Assembly (NCBI RefSeq): GCF_000478985.1 | Contig: NZ_AWXB01000004.1 | Location: forward strand, 1-32,040 | Source of the DNA: Peptoniphilus sp. BV3C26 | Lineage (GTDB): Bacteria; Bacillota; Clostridia; Tissierellales; Peptoniphilaceae | Direction of reading: 5' to 3' | Length of the DNA stretch: 32,040 nucleotides | Shown here: positions 7,471 through 16,746 of the stretch, piece after piece | Layout: the number at the start of each line of letters is the position of its first letter | Position numbering within the stretch: position 1 is the first letter of the stretch | The notes under the pieces: model-generated | What the model was told of the DNA's origin: nothing | What the model saw: the letters and a program-made list of their open reading frames with translations, nothing else | Databases searched by the model: none | Made by a program: the position numbers and the translations under genes

Positions 7471-8403
7471 ATGGCAAAGTATATTTTTAAAAGAATTTTA
7501 CAATCGATTCTTGTTTTGCTTGTTGTAACTTGTATAACATTTCTGCTTATGAAAAGTGTACCGGGAAGTCCATTTTTAGGAGAAAAAGCACAATCTCCTG
7601 AAGTTACGGCTGCCCTGTATAAAAAATACGGTTTAGATAAGCCAACACATATTCAACTTATAAATTACATTAAAAATTCTCTTAAACTGGATTTTGGTGT
7701 TTCTTTAAAAATGCAAAAAAACAGACCTGTAATTGACATTATTAAAGAAATGCTTCCCACTTCTGCAAAACTTGGGATTATAGCCGTAATTTGGGCTACC
7801 CTGGTGGGAGTTCCTTTAGGTTGTCTTGCAGCTTATAACAGAGGGAAAAAAATTGATGATTTTTTAAGAGTTTTAACAACCATAGGTATATCAGTACCAG
7901 GTTTTGTTACAGCTACTCTCTTGTTGGTATTTTTCGGAGTTAAACTTCATATTTTACCAACTATGGGTCTTAGCAATATAAGAAGTTATATTATGCCTTG
8001 TTTTGCTCTTGGGTTTTATCCTATGTGTTATATAGCAAGACTTTCAAGATCATCTATGCTTGATGCAATAAATCAAGACTATATAAGAACTGCAAAATCA
8101 AAGGGAGTTCCATCAAGGAAGATTTTATTTAAGCACGCTTTAAGAAATGCTTTTATACCAGTTCTCACTTATTTAGGGCCCTTAACGGCAGGAATTATTA
8201 CAGGATCTCTCGTAATTGAATCTGTTTTTTCTCTTCCAGGCCTTGGAAGATATTTTGTAAATTCTATTTTAAACAGAGATTATCCTATTATAATGGCGAC
8301 AACAATTTTCTTTGCCGCTCTTGTAATAACTATGAATTTAATAGTAGATATTTTATATAAATTTGTAGATCCCAGAATTGATGTTACAAAGGAGACTCAA
8401 TGA
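7471..8403 (+). CDS. Peptide ABC transporter permease (OppB/DppB type)
   Basis: This 310-residue integral membrane subunit is one of two permeases that form the peptide channel. The N-terminal MAKYIFKRILQSILVLLVV begins the first of about six membrane segments. The domain order is the DppB/OppB N-terminal helix, an extracytoplasmic segment (residues about 30-90), then the BPD_transp_1 core. The cytoplasmic EAA-like coupling loop is visible around DYIRTAKSKGVPSRKILFKHALRNAFIP. An AAAGGAG ribosome site precedes the ATG. It is the first gene of a five-gene operon, and its stop overlaps the start of the next permease. Substrate is di- or oligopeptides by family; exact specificity cannot be read from sequence. 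Confidence 0.95.
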   Translation: MAKYIFKRILQSILVLLVVTCITFLLMKSVPGSPFLGEKAQSPEVTAALYKKYGLDKPTHIQLINYIKNSLKLDFGVSLKMQKNRPVIDIIKEMLPTSAKLGIIAVIWATLVGVPLGCLAAYNRGKKIDDFLRVLTTIGISVPGFVTATLLLVFFGVKLHILPTMGLSNIRSYIMPCFALGFYPMCYIARLSRSSMLDAINQDYIRTAKSKGVPSRKILFKHALRNAFIPVLTYLGPLTAGIITGSLVIESVFSLPGLGRYFVNSILNRDYPIIMATTIFFAALVITMNLIVDILYKFVDPRIDVTKETQ

Positions 8404-9428
8404 TGCAAAAATTTTTTAGTTTACAACAAGATCCTGAAGATTTAGGTATAACTTTTGCAGCAGATGATTTTGAACCTGCAAGTTTACAAGATAGAGAAGA
8501 TTTTTATGCAAAAGCTCCTTCAGTATCCTATTGGAAAGATGCCTGGAGAAGGCTAAAATCAAATAAAGTTGCCATGGTAAGTTTGGTATTTTTAATATTT
8601 GTTGTAATATTTGCCTTTTTAGGACCTTTATTTGTAAAAGGAGATTATACAACTCAGTTTAGAGGTGACGAAAATTTATTTCCTTGTTTGCAATATCCTT
8701 TCGGAACAGATAAATTAGGAAGAAATATTTTAACAAGAGTTATGTACGGCACAAGAGTTTCTCTTATAGTAGGCATCTTCGCCTCACTTATAGTACTTGT
8801 AATAGGCAGTATTTATGGAGCTGTTTCAGGATACTTAGGTGGAAAAGTTGATTCAATAATGATGAGGATATTGGACCTTATTTATTCGGTGCCAGATGTA
8901 CTTGTAGTAATCCTTATTTCAATAGCAATTAACAAACCTTTAAAAGATTGGGTTAACAATAGCGGAAGCCAATTTGCAAAAAAAATTGGAGTTTTAGGGC
9001 CGGCACTTATTTCAATATTTATAGTCTTTGGACTTTTATATTGGGTAGGTATGGCAAGAATAATAAGAGGACAAGTTCTTATGCTTAAAGAGCAGGAATT
9101 TATCACAGCCGTAAGAGCCTTGGGGGGAAGTAAAAAAAGGATTATAAAAAGACATATTTTTCCAAATTGTATAGGTCAAATAATTGTAATGACTGCTATG
9201 CAAATTCCATCGGCAATATTTCTTGAAAGTTTTTTATCTTTCTTGGGAATTGGGGTTTCAGCTCCTATGACATCTCTTGGTGCCATGGCGGCAGATGCTC
9301 TTGGAGGTATTTACTCCTATGCTTACAGGCTTGTTATTCCATCAATTTTATTAAGTTTAATTATTTTAAGTTTAAATTTATTTAGTGACGGTTTAAGAGA
9401 TGCTCTTGACCCAAGATTGAAGAAGTAG
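8400..9428 (+). CDS. Peptide ABC transporter permease (OppC/DppC type)
   Basis: The second membrane permease, 342 residues. A cytoplasmic N-terminal segment of about 45 residues contains WKDAWRRLKSNKVAMVSL, typical of OppC, and is followed by about six membrane helices. The NCIGQIIVMT region follows the EAA loop (FITAVRALGGSKKRIIKRHIFPN). The product ends DALDPRLKK, the usual OppC/DppC terminus. The start overlaps the preceding stop as ATGA; a second ATG three bases later is equally possible, with GGAGA just upstream. It pairs with the OppB-type subunit to form the channel energised by the two ATPases encoded next. Confidence 0.95.
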   Translation: MMQKFFSLQQDPEDLGITFAADDFEPASLQDREDFYAKAPSVSYWKDAWRRLKSNKVAMVSLVFLIFVVIFAFLGPLFVKGDYTTQFRGDENLFPCLQYPFGTDKLGRNILTRVMYGTRVSLIVGIFASLIVLVIGSIYGAVSGYLGGKVDSIMMRILDLIYSVPDVLVVILISIAINKPLKDWVNNSGSQFAKKIGVLGPALISIFIVFGLLYWVGMARIIRGQVLMLKEQEFITAVRALGGSKKRIIKRHIFPNCIGQIIVMTAMQIPSAIFLESFLSFLGIGVSAPMTSLGAMAADALGGIYSYAYRLVIPSILLSLIILSLNLFSDGLRDALDPRLKK

Positions 9429-9435
9429 GTGAATT

Positions 9436-10422
9436 ATGGAAAACAAATTATTAAGCGTAGAAGATTTAAAAGTTTCTTTTTATACACCTGTAGGAGAAGT
9501 AAAAGCCGTTGACGGAATAAATTATGATTTAAATTACAACGAAGTAATGGGAATAGTTGGAGAATCAGGAAGTGGAAAAAGTGTTGAAGCCTATTCAATA
9601 ATGGGCTTGCTTCAAGAACCTGGAAAAGTTAAATCCGGAAAAGTTATTTTTGAAAATGAAAATATTTTAGATTACGACAAAAAACAAATGGAAGATTTTA
9701 GAGGAAATAAATGCTCTATGATTTTTCAAAATCCAATGACTTGCTTAAATCCCGTATATACAATTGGAAATCAACTTATGGAAGCAGTTTTAGTCCATAA
9801 GAAAATTTCAAAAGAAGAAGCTTATAAAAAAGCAGTAGAGATGCTTGAACTTGTTGGAATATCAAATCCGGAAAAGAGAATGAAACAATATCCTCACGAG
9901 CTCTCAGGGGGCATGAGACAAAGAGTAATGATAGGTATGGGTCTTATATGCGAGCCCAAACTTTTAATCGCTGACGAGCCTACTACGGCCTTAGACGTAA
10001 CAATTCAAGCTCAGATATTGGAACTTATGAAAGAAATACAAAACAAAACTAAAATGAGTATTATTTTTATAACTCATAACTTGGGGGTAGTTGCTGCAAT
10101 TTGTGATAAGGTAAGCGTTATGTATGCAGGAAAAATTGTTGAACAGGGAAGTGTTGATGAGATTTTTTATAAACCTAATCATCCATACACAAAGGGACTT
10201 TTAAAATCAATGCCCAGAATTGATTCAAAAGAAGATGAAAGACTTAAAAGCATTGAAGGGAACCCTGTGGACATGTTAAACCCTCCTGAAGGTTGCGGAT
10301 TTGGACAAAGATGTGACCATTGCATGAAAATTTGTCTTAGAAAAGAACCGCCAATGTTTGAAATTTCAGAAAATCACTATTCAAAATGTTGGCTACATTT
10401 AAACAGGGAGGGAATTAAATGA
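9436..10422 (+). CDS. Peptide ABC transporter ATP-binding protein (OppD/DppD type)
   Basis: A 328-residue cytoplasmic ATPase. Walker A is GESGSGKS at residues 42-49, the Q-loop lies near MIFQNP, the ABC signature is LSGGMRQR, Walker B is [12 protein letters not shown] and the H-loop is ITHNLG. After the nucleotide-binding domain comes the oligopeptide-type C-terminal extension with its cysteine cluster ([15 protein letters not shown]), typical of OppD/DppD. It lies seven bases after the OppC-type gene and overlaps the next ATPase by four bases (ATGA). It would form a heterodimer with the following ATPase to drive peptide uptake. Confidence 0.95.
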   Translation: MENKLLSVEDLKVSFYTPVGEVKAVDGINYDLNYNEVMGIVGESGSGKSVEAYSIMGLLQEPGKVKSGKVIFENENILDYDKKQMEDFRGNKCSMIFQNPMTCLNPVYTIGNQLMEAVLVHKKISKEEAYKKAVEMLELVGISNPEKRMKQYPHELSGGMRQRVMIGMGLICEPKLLIADEPTTALDVTIQAQILELMKEIQNKTKMSIIFITHNLGVVAAICDKVSVMYAGKIVEQGSVDEIFYKPNHPYTKGLLKSMPRIDSKEDERLKSIEGNPVDMLNPPEGCGFGQRCDHCMKICLRKEPPMFEISENHYSKCWLHLNREGIK

Positions 10423-11414
10423 AAAAAACAGATGAAAAACTCCTTGTTTGTGAAAATATAGTAAAGCAATTTAAAGTTAAAGGAAGTTTCGGAAAAATAA
10501 ATACTGTCCATGCAGTAGATAATGTAAGTCTATTTATAAAAAAAGGAGAGACCCTAGGACTTGTAGGTGAATCCGGTTGTGGTAAAACAACCTTCGGAAG
10601 AACAATTTTAAGATTACACGAACCAACAAGGGGAAAAATAACCTATGACGGACAAGTAATTTATGATTCTGAAAATAATATAAAAAAGGACATGGTTCCT
10701 TTAAGAAGAAAAATGCAAATAATATTTCAAGACCCCTCAGCATCTCTTGACCCAAGAATGACAGTTGGAGAAATTGTAGGAGAGGCTCTTGATATTCATA
10801 ATTTATACGAAAATAAAGAAGACAGAAAAGATAAAATCGGTCAACTATTAAATCGGGTCGGCTTAAATAGAGAACATGCAAACAGATATCCCCACGAATT
10901 TAGCGGCGGACAACAACAAAGAATAGGAATTGCAAGAGCTCTTGCAGTAAAACCAGAATTTATAGTTTGCGACGAACCCATATCAGCTTTGGATGTTTCC
11001 ATTCAGGCTCAAATTGTAAATATGCTTCAAGACATGCAAGAAGAATTTGGATTGACATATTTATTTATAGCCCATGACCTATCTGTAGTAAAACATATTT
11101 CAGATAGGATAGGAGTAATGTATCTTGGAAAACTTGTAGAACTTGTAGAGGCAAATGAACTTTATGACAATCCTCTTCATCCATACACCAAGTCCTTACT
11201 ATCGGCAATACCAGTTGCAGATCCTGAGATAAATAGAAAAAAATCGAGAATAAAATTAATAGGAGAAATCCCATCGGCAATTAATCCGCCCAAGGGATGT
11301 AGATTTCACGAAAGGTGCCCTTATGCCACAGAAATATGTAAAGAAGAAGAACCAGAATTTCGTGAATATGAACAAGGTCATTATGTAAGTTGTCATAATA
11401 TAAATAAAATTTAG
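10419..11414 (+). CDS. Peptide ABC transporter ATP-binding protein (OppF/DppF type)
   Basis: A 331-residue cytoplasmic ATPase. Motifs seen are Walker [11 protein letters not shown]-loop [13 protein letters not shown], signature [15 protein letters not shown], Walker [13 protein letters not shown] and H-loop IAHDLSVV. The C-terminal peptide-transporter extension contains [15 protein letters not shown]. The [10 protein letters not shown] and SIQAQI stretches are characteristic of OppF/DppF. Its ATG overlaps the previous stop, and the binding-protein gene starts nine bases after its own stop. It is the second half of the ATPase heterodimer. Confidence 0.95.
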   Translation: MKKTDEKLLVCENIVKQFKVKGSFGKINTVHAVDNVSLFIKKGETLGLVGESGCGKTTFGRTILRLHEPTRGKITYDGQVIYDSENNIKKDMVPLRRKMQIIFQDPSASLDPRMTVGEIVGEALDIHNLYENKEDRKDKIGQLLNRVGLNREHANRYPHEFSGGQQQRIGIARALAVKPEFIVCDEPISALDVSIQAQIVNMLQDMQEEFGLTYLFIAHDLSVVKHISDRIGVMYLGKLVELVEANELYDNPLHPYTKSLLSAIPVADPEINRKKSRIKLIGEIPSAINPPKGCRFHERCPYATEICKEEEPEFREYEQGHYVSCHNINKI

Positions 11415-11423
11415 GAGGAGATT

Positions 11424-13097
11424 ATGAAAAGGAAAGGTAAATTATTAGTTCTTTGCTTAACGTTAATATTAGTATTAACAGCTTGCGGTTCAAAAACCGA
11501 TAACAAAAAAGCAGAAGGAAACAAAGGAAAAGAAGAAAAGAAAGTAATACAAGAAGAACCCGGAAGACAAGATGGTATATTAGATATTTGTATAGCATCT
11601 GAACCGGATTCAATTGACCCCGCATTAAACACTTCTCTTGACGGGGCAACTATGATTCAACACATGTTTGAAGGTTTAATTAAATGGGAAAATGATGGAA
11701 ATGGAAATGCAGTATTAAAACCTGGTCAAGCTGATAAATGGGAAGTGTCAGATGATAAACTTACCTACACTTTCCACATAAGAGATGGTGCAAAGTGGTC
11801 AGATGGTAAACCTGTAACAGCAAATGACTTTTTATATTCATGGAACAGACTTGTAGATCCTAACACAGGAGCAGACTATGAATATATGCTTGATATGGTT
11901 GATGGATATGATGCTAAAAAATTAAATATTTCAGCACCAGATGAAAAAACTTTTGTAGTTAAACTTCACACACCAACTCCATATTTTGAAGAAATTTGTG
12001 CTTTCGCAGCAACTTATCCTGTAAGAAAAGATATAGTTGAAGGAAATGACAAATGGACTTTAAAGCCAGAAACTTATATTTCAAATGGACCATACAAACT
12101 TGCTTCTTGGGAACACAATCAAGTAATAAATATGGAAAAGAATCCGGAATACTATGACGCAGATAAAATTACTGCAGAAAAATTAGCCTTCCACTTGAAA
12201 GATGATGACAATGCAATTTATGCATCATATAGGGCAAAAGAACTTGACTTTATAGAAAGTGTCCCAACAGAAGAAGTTAAAAAGTTAATAGACAACGGCG
12301 AACTTAAAATCAATCCTCAAGTAGGAACTTATTTCGTATGCTTTAACACTTCAAAACCACCATTTGATAATGCAAAGGTTAGAAAAGCTTTCAGTCTTGT
12401 AATTGATAGAAACTTTATAGTTGAACAAGTAACAGGTAAAGGACAACAACCGGCATCAGGATTTGTTCCATCTGGAGTAAGCGATAAAGATGGAGCAAGT
12501 GGAGATGACTTTAGAACAAAAGGTGGAGATTTCTATTCAATCAACGCTGACGATTACACTAAAAATGTAGAAGAAGCAAAAAAACTTCTTAAAGAAGCAG
12601 GTTATCCAGATGGAAAAGGCTTCCCACAAATTGAATATATTTACAACACATCAGAAGGACACAAAGCAGTAGCTGAAGCACTTCAAAATATGTGGCAAAC
12701 TGAACTTGGAGTTACTATAACACTTCAAAACTCTGACTGGAATGTATTCTTAAAAGACAGAAAAGAAGGTAACTATAATATAGCTCGTCACGGATGGGTA
12801 GCAGATTATAATGATCCTATGTCATTTATTGATATGTGGATGACAGGCGGCGGAAATAATGACGCACAATATTCAAATCCTGAATTTGATAAACTTGTAA
12901 AAGAAGCAAAAACTACAGATGACACAGCAAAGAGATTTGAAGATCTTCACAAAGCTGAAGACATAGCTGTTAAAGATGATGCAATAGTTGCACCAATTTA
13001 CTTCTACACAAGTCCACACATGATTAAACCTAACATTGAAGGACTATTCTACACACCACTTGGATATTACTTCTTTGGAGAAACAAAAGGTTTTTAA
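11424..13097 (+). CDS. Peptide-binding lipoprotein of the ABC transporter (OppA/DppA type)
   Basis: A 557-residue extracytoplasmic solute-binding protein of the SBP_bac_5 family. The signal peptide ends in lipobox LTAC with lipidation at about Cys21. It is followed by a K/E/N-rich linker and then the binding domain beginning ILDICIASEPDSIDPALN. Family landmarks include DGAKWSDGKPVTANDFLYSWNR, SNGPYKL, and KVRKAFSLVIDRNFI. An AGGAGG ribosome site precedes the ATG. It closes the transporter operon and is followed by a strong terminator. It captures peptides at the membrane outer face and delivers them to the permeases. Placing the binding protein last rather than first is a variation on the commonest opp order. 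Confidence 0.95.
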   Translation: MKRKGKLLVLCLTLILVLTACGSKTDNKKAEGNKGKEEKKVIQEEPGRQDGILDICIASEPDSIDPALNTSLDGATMIQHMFEGLIKWENDGNGNAVLKPGQADKWEVSDDKLTYTFHIRDGAKWSDGKPVTANDFLYSWNRLVDPNTGADYEYMLDMVDGYDAKKLNISAPDEKTFVVKLHTPTPYFEEICAFAATYPVRKDIVEGNDKWTLKPETYISNGPYKLASWEHNQVINMEKNPEYYDADKITAEKLAFHLKDDDNAIYASYRAKELDFIESVPTEEVKKLIDNGELKINPQVGTYFVCFNTSKPPFDNAKVRKAFSLVIDRNFIVEQVTGKGQQPASGFVPSGVSDKDGASGDDFRTKGGDFYSINADDYTKNVEEAKKLLKEAGYPDGKGFPQIEYIYNTSEGHKAVAEALQNMWQTELGVTITLQNSDWNVFLKDRKEGNYNIARHGWVADYNDPMSFIDMWMTGGGNNDAQYSNPEFDKLVKEAKTTDDTAKRFEDLHKAEDIAVKDDAIVAPIYFYTSPHMIKPNIEGLFYTPLGYYFFGETKGF

Positions 13098-13133
13098 AAA
13101 ACAATCACCATATTTTAAAAAATATAAGTTTTC

Positions 13134-13164
13134 AAAAAAAAGCTCTTCGGAGCTTTTTTTATTT
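13134..13164 (+). terminator. Rho-independent terminator of the transporter operon
   Basis: Stem AAAAAGCTC / GAGCTTTTT is capped by the very stable TTCG tetraloop and followed by T-rich sequence. Confidence 0.9.
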
Positions 13165-13207
13165 GTATGAAAGATAATATTAAATATTTATTTAAGACAT
13201 TATTTAT

Positions 13208-13234
13208 AAAAAGCATCAAATTGAGGCTTTTTTA
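13208..13234 (+). terminator. Second hairpin with T-run before phoH
   Basis: Arms AAAAAGC and GCTTTTT plus inner TCA/TGA pairing across an A/G mismatch, followed by T-rich sequence. It would catch read-through into the phoH operon. A weak TATGAT -10 candidate (13276-13281) lies downstream but has no convincing -35. Confidence 0.5.
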
Positions 13235-13309
13235 TTTTTCTAATAAGACCGGCTTTATGGAAAAAAAGACCTTAATATGATATTATTAACTAAATCAGGA
13301 GGTATTTAT

Positions 13310-14296
13310 TTGTTAGAAAACCAAGAAAAAATTCTTCCTATAAAAGAAGAATACAACATTGATCTCTTATGTGGGAATTTAGATGAAAATATAAAAAAAA
13401 TAGAAAAAGAATTTTCAGTAAAAATTGATATAAGAGACAATAAAATAATAGTAAAAGGCAATGAAAATGATGCTGAAGATGCCATTTTATTAATCAGCAA
13501 TTTATTGGAATTCATAAGAGAAAAAAAAGGAATCGAAAGAAAAGATTTAGACTACTCCATAAAACTAATAAAGTTTGGAGAAAAAAGACCTATTAATGAA
13601 CTTTTAAATGAAGTTATAGTTTACACCTCTATGGGAAAACCAATAAAGTCCAAAACTCTTGGGCAAAAACAATATATAGATCTTATAAAGGACAATGATA
13701 TTGTTTTCGGAATTGGACCTGCGGGAACAGGAAAAACTTATTTAGCAATGGCTATGGCTGTAAGAGCTTTTAAAAATAAGGAAGTAAATAGAATTATTTT
13801 AACAAGACCTGCAGTTGAAGCTGGTGAATCTTTAGGATTTTTACCTGGGGATTTGCAAATGAAGGTTGATCCCTACTTAAGACCTCTATATGATGCTCTT
13901 TTTGAAATAATGGGTCATGACAATTATACTAAATATCTTGAAAAAGGTCTTATTGAAGTTGCTCCTCTTGCTTACATGAGAGGAAGAACCTTAGACAGTG
14001 CCTATGTAATATTAGATGAAGCTCAAAATACTACAAATGAACAAATGAAGATGTTTTTAACGAGGCTTGGATATGGTTCAAAGGCTATTATAACAGGGGA
14101 TATAACTCAAATAGACTTGCCAAGGGGCAAGCAGTCGGGTTTAAAAACAGTTCTTAAAATTTTACAAAATGTTAAGGGTATAGGAATTGTTTATTTAAGT
14201 AAAAATGACATTGTAAGACATCCTTTAGTTCAACGTATTATAGATGCTTATGAAAAATATGAAAATAAGAAAAATGAAAAAGAGAACAAAAGATGA
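13310..14296 (+). CDS. phoH: PhoH-family ATPase (PhoH/YqfL-cluster type)
   Basis: A 328-residue cytoplasmic P-loop protein. The Walker A motif GPAGTGKT is at about residues 136-143, Walker B is YVILDEAQN, and TRPAVEAGESLGFLPGD is diagnostic of PhoH. An N-terminal KH-like region of about 100 residues precedes the ATPase. I place the start at the TTG at 13310 because AGGAGG sits at 13297-13302, seven bases upstream; the ATG at 13277 would put that ribosome site inside the gene and coincides with the likely -10. PhoH proteins are nucleotide-binding and implicated in RNA metabolism. Coupling by a four-base overlap to ybeY, an rRNA-processing gene, agrees with that. Exact biochemical role remains inferred. 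Confidence 0.93.
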   Translation: MLENQEKILPIKEEYNIDLLCGNLDENIKKIEKEFSVKIDIRDNKIIVKGNENDAEDAILLISNLLEFIREKKGIERKDLDYSIKLIKFGEKRPINELLNEVIVYTSMGKPIKSKTLGQKQYIDLIKDNDIVFGIGPAGTGKTYLAMAMAVRAFKNKEVNRIILTRPAVEAGESLGFLPGDLQMKVDPYLRPLYDALFEIMGHDNYTKYLEKGLIEVAPLAYMRGRTLDSAYVILDEAQNTTNEQMKMFLTRLGYGSKAIITGDITQIDLPRGKQSGLKTVLKILQNVKGIGIVYLSKNDIVRHPLVQRIIDAYEKYENKKNEKENKR

Positions 14297-14733
14297 TAGA
14301 TATATATTTTGATGATAGACAAGAAAATTTTGAAATAGATAATGGTGTGATTGAAATTGTAAAAAAATCTATTGAAGAAGCCCTTAATATTTTAGGCTTC
14401 GATGATGCTGAAGTATCAGTTTCTTTTGTGGATGATAATGAAATACAAGAACTTAATAGAGATTACAGAGGGGTTGATTCTGTAACGGACGTCTTATCTT
14501 TTCCCATAGATGATAAGTTCAGTAACATTTTAGGTGATGTGGTAATTAACACTAAAAGAGTTTTATCTCAGGCTGAGGAGTTCGGTCATTCAAAAGAAAG
14601 GGAACTTTCTTATTTAACAGTTCATTCAATTCTTCATTTAGTTGGCTATGACCACGAAAATGAAGAAGATAAAATAGAAATGAGAGCAAAAGAAAAAGAA
14701 ATAATGGATAAGCTTAAAATATATAAAAATTGA
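14293..14733 (+). CDS. ybeY: Endoribonuclease YbeY / rRNA maturation factor
   Basis: A 146-residue metalloprotein. The diagnostic zinc motif HxxxHxxxxxH is present as HSILHLVGYDH, and the upstream RGVDSVTDVLSFP block is conserved in the family. YbeY takes part in 16S rRNA 3'-end maturation and ribosome quality control. The start overlaps phoH by ATGA, and the next gene begins ten bases after the stop. Era, which acts on the same rRNA region, is three genes downstream in this run. Confidence 0.95.
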   Translation: MIDIYFDDRQENFEIDNGVIEIVKKSIEEALNILGFDDAEVSVSFVDDNEIQELNRDYRGVDSVTDVLSFPIDDKFSNILGDVVINTKRVLSQAEEFGHSKERELSYLTVHSILHLVGYDHENEEDKIEMRAKEKEIMDKLKIYKN

Positions 14734-14743
14734 GGTTGATAAT

Positions 14744-15451
14744 TTGAAGAAAAACAGATTTATAGCTTCTTTCAACTATGCTGTTCAGGGAATTATTTCC
14801 GCTTTACAGACTGAAAAAAATTTAAAATTTCATTTTTCAGCTTGTCTTGGGATTTTAATTTTTTCTTTGTTTTTTAATATTACAAAGGTTGAATTTATGA
14901 TCCTTTTATTTGCAATAAGTTTTGTTATTGTATCTGAAATGATAAATACAGCTATTGAAAGAGCTGTAGATTTAATTGTTCAGGATTACAATCCAATTGC
15001 AAAATATGTAAAAGACGTTTCTGCAGGAGCAGTTTTAATTTCTGCCTTAAATGCAATAGTTGTTGCTTATTTTTTATTTTATAAAAAATTATCAAAGCTT
15101 GGAGAAATAGGTCTTATGAAAATAAGAAACTCTTCAGATCACCTTGCTTTGGTTTCTTTAATAATAGTTTTAATACTTGTCATAATAGGAAAATATATTA
15201 TGGCAAAGAAAAATGGTGGTTCATATTTTCAGGGAGGAGCAATTTCCGGTCACTCGGCAATTGCCTTTTGTGCTGCAACTATAATAAGTTTAGTAGCTCA
15301 AAAGGGTCTTATTACAACATGTTCTTTAGGACTTGCCCTTCTTGTAGCTGAAAGCAGAGTTGAAACAGGAGTACATAAGGCAAGTGAAGCTATATTTGGT
15401 GCCATAGTAGGCATAAGTGTTGCAATATTTGCCTTTAAAATTTTTAGTTAG
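14744..15451 (+). CDS. Undecaprenol/diacylglycerol kinase fused to a PAP2-type phosphatase domain
   Basis: A 235-residue membrane protein with two domains. Residues about 1-120 are a DgkA-type lipid kinase with three membrane segments and the conserved EMINTAIERAVDL motif; in Gram-positives this family mostly phosphorylates undecaprenol. Residues about 125-235 form a short PAP2 phosphatase-like domain with GGAISGHSA (PSGH-like motif 2) and SRVETGVHKASE (SRx5Hx3D-like motif 3, with E replacing D). A clear motif 1 (Kx6RP) is not obvious. The start is a TTG preceded by AGGTTG. Kinase and phosphatase on one chain suggest recycling of undecaprenyl carriers, but whether the phosphatase half is active cannot be decided from sequence. 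Confidence 0.9.
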   Translation: MKKNRFIASFNYAVQGIISALQTEKNLKFHFSACLGILIFSLFFNITKVEFMILLFAISFVIVSEMINTAIERAVDLIVQDYNPIAKYVKDVSAGAVLISALNAIVVAYFLFYKKLSKLGEIGLMKIRNSSDHLALVSLIIVLILVIIGKYIMAKKNGGSYFQGGAISGHSAIAFCAATIISLVAQKGLITTCSLGLALLVAESRVETGVHKASEAIFGAIVGISVAIFAFKIFS

Positions 15452-15458
15452 AGGTCTT

Positions 15459-15866
15459 ATGGAATTAAAAAATTTAATTGAGCTTGCCCTTGAAGCAAAA
15501 GATAGGTCAACATACACGCCCTATTCTCACTTTAGAGTAGGAGCAGCCGTGGAAATGGAAGATGGAAGTGTTTACACCGGAGGCAATATAGAAATTGCTT
15601 CTTATTCTCCGACTAACTGTGCTGAAAGAACGGCAATTTTTAAAGCCGTAAGCGAAGGTAAGCGTGAAATTAAAAAAATAGTCATAACAGGGGATGCAAA
15701 AAACACATTTCCATGTGGAGTGTGCAGACAAGTTATTAGAGAATTTTCCGAAAATCCCATGATAGTTGTTGCAAATTCAGTGGACGATTATAAAGTTTAT
15801 ACTTTAGAAGAACTTTTGCCCCACAGTTTTGGCCCAGAATACTTAAAGAGAGGTAATGATGTTTAA
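15459..15866 (+). CDS. cdd: Cytidine deaminase
   Basis: A 135-residue cytoplasmic enzyme that deaminates cytidine and deoxycytidine to uridine and deoxyuridine in pyrimidine salvage. The zinc and catalytic residues are visible as NCAERTA (Cys plus catalytic Glu) and PCGVCRQ (two Cys). The N-terminal YTPYSHFRVGAA is the substrate-binding signature. The ATG at 15459 is chosen because it follows AGAGGT and gives the standard N-terminus; an ATG 42 bases upstream overlaps the preceding gene and has no ribosome site. The 3' end overlaps era. Confidence 0.95.
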   Translation: MELKNLIELALEAKDRSTYTPYSHFRVGAAVEMEDGSVYTGGNIEIASYSPTNCAERTAIFKAVSEGKREIKKIVITGDAKNTFPCGVCRQVIREFSENPMIVVANSVDDYKVYTLEELLPHSFGPEYLKRGNDV

Positions 15867-16746
15867 ATCAGGTTATGTGGGAGTGCTTGGAAGACCCAAT
15901 GTAGGGAAAAGCACTCTGCTTAATAGAATAGTTGGAGAAAAAATTTCTGCGGTTTCTAGCAAACCTCAGACAACAAGAAATAAAATTTCAATAATTTATA
16001 ATGATGAAGATTCACAAATAATATTTTTGGATACACCGGGAATGCAAAAACCGGGAAATGAGCTTGGAAAATTTATGCAAAAAGAATCTGAAAGTTCTTT
16101 AGATGAAGTTGATATAGTAACTTATATTGTAGATACTTCAACAAAAATCGGAAGGCTTGACAGGATGATAATAGATCTTTTAAAAAAAGCACCGAAAAAT
16201 TTGAAAATTATTTTGCTTATAAATAAAATTGACCAAGTTAAGAAGGAAGAACTCTTAGACATTATAAATTTATACAAAGATGAGCTTAACTTTGAAGAGA
16301 TAATCCCTATAAGTGCAATGATGGGCGACGGCATAGAAGAATTTATGAAAATTTTAAAAGACTTATTGCCAGAGGGACCCAAGTATTATCCCGATGATAT
16401 TTTAACTGACAGACCAGTTAAATTTATTGCATCTGAAATAATAAGAGAAAAAGCCCTTTTAAATTTAAAGGAAGAAGTTCCTCACGGAGTGGCTGTAACA
16501 ATAGAATCTATGCATGAAAATGAAAAAGGCTTAACTGAAATAGAGGCTGTTATCTATTGTGAAAAGGATTCTCACAAGGGAATTTTAATAGGAAAAAATG
16601 GTTCTATGTTGAAAAAAATCGGCACTGAAGCAAGACTTGACATTGAAAATTTAATTGAAGGCAGAGTTAATTTAAAACTTTGGGTAAAAGTTGATAAAAA
16701 TTGGCGAGATAATGACAGAAGATTAAAAGGACTTGGCTATAAATGA
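15859..16746 (+). CDS. era: GTPase Era
   Basis: An essential GTPase that binds 16S rRNA near its 3' end and helps 30S assembly. The G domain shows G1 GRPNVGKST, G2 region KPQTTRNK, G3 DTPGM and G4 NKID. The C-terminal KH domain (about residues 200-295) includes GILIGKNGSMLKKIG. Two in-frame ATGs occur, at 15856 and 15859. The second has better spacing (five bases) from GAGAGG and gives MFKSGYVG. The gene overlaps cdd by eight bases and recO by four. About 295 residues, normal for the family. Confidence 0.96.
   Translation: MFKSGYVGVLGRPNVGKSTLLNRIVGEKISAVSSKPQTTRNKISIIYNDEDSQIIFLDTPGMQKPGNELGKFMQKESESSLDEVDIVTYIVDTSTKIGRLDRMIIDLLKKAPKNLKIILLINKIDQVKKEELLDIINLYKDELNFEEIIPISAMMGDGIEEFMKILKDLLPEGPKYYPDDILTDRPVKFIASEIIREKALLNLKEEVPHGVAVTIESMHENEKGLTEIEAVIYCEKDSHKGILIGKNGSMLKKIGTEARLDIENLIEGRVNLKLWVKVDKNWRDNDRRLKGLGYK

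Noticed and set aside
13277-13309. phoH starting at ATG 13277
   Set aside because: This would place the good AGGAGG site inside the gene and overlap a likely -10; the TTG at 13310 has ideal spacing.
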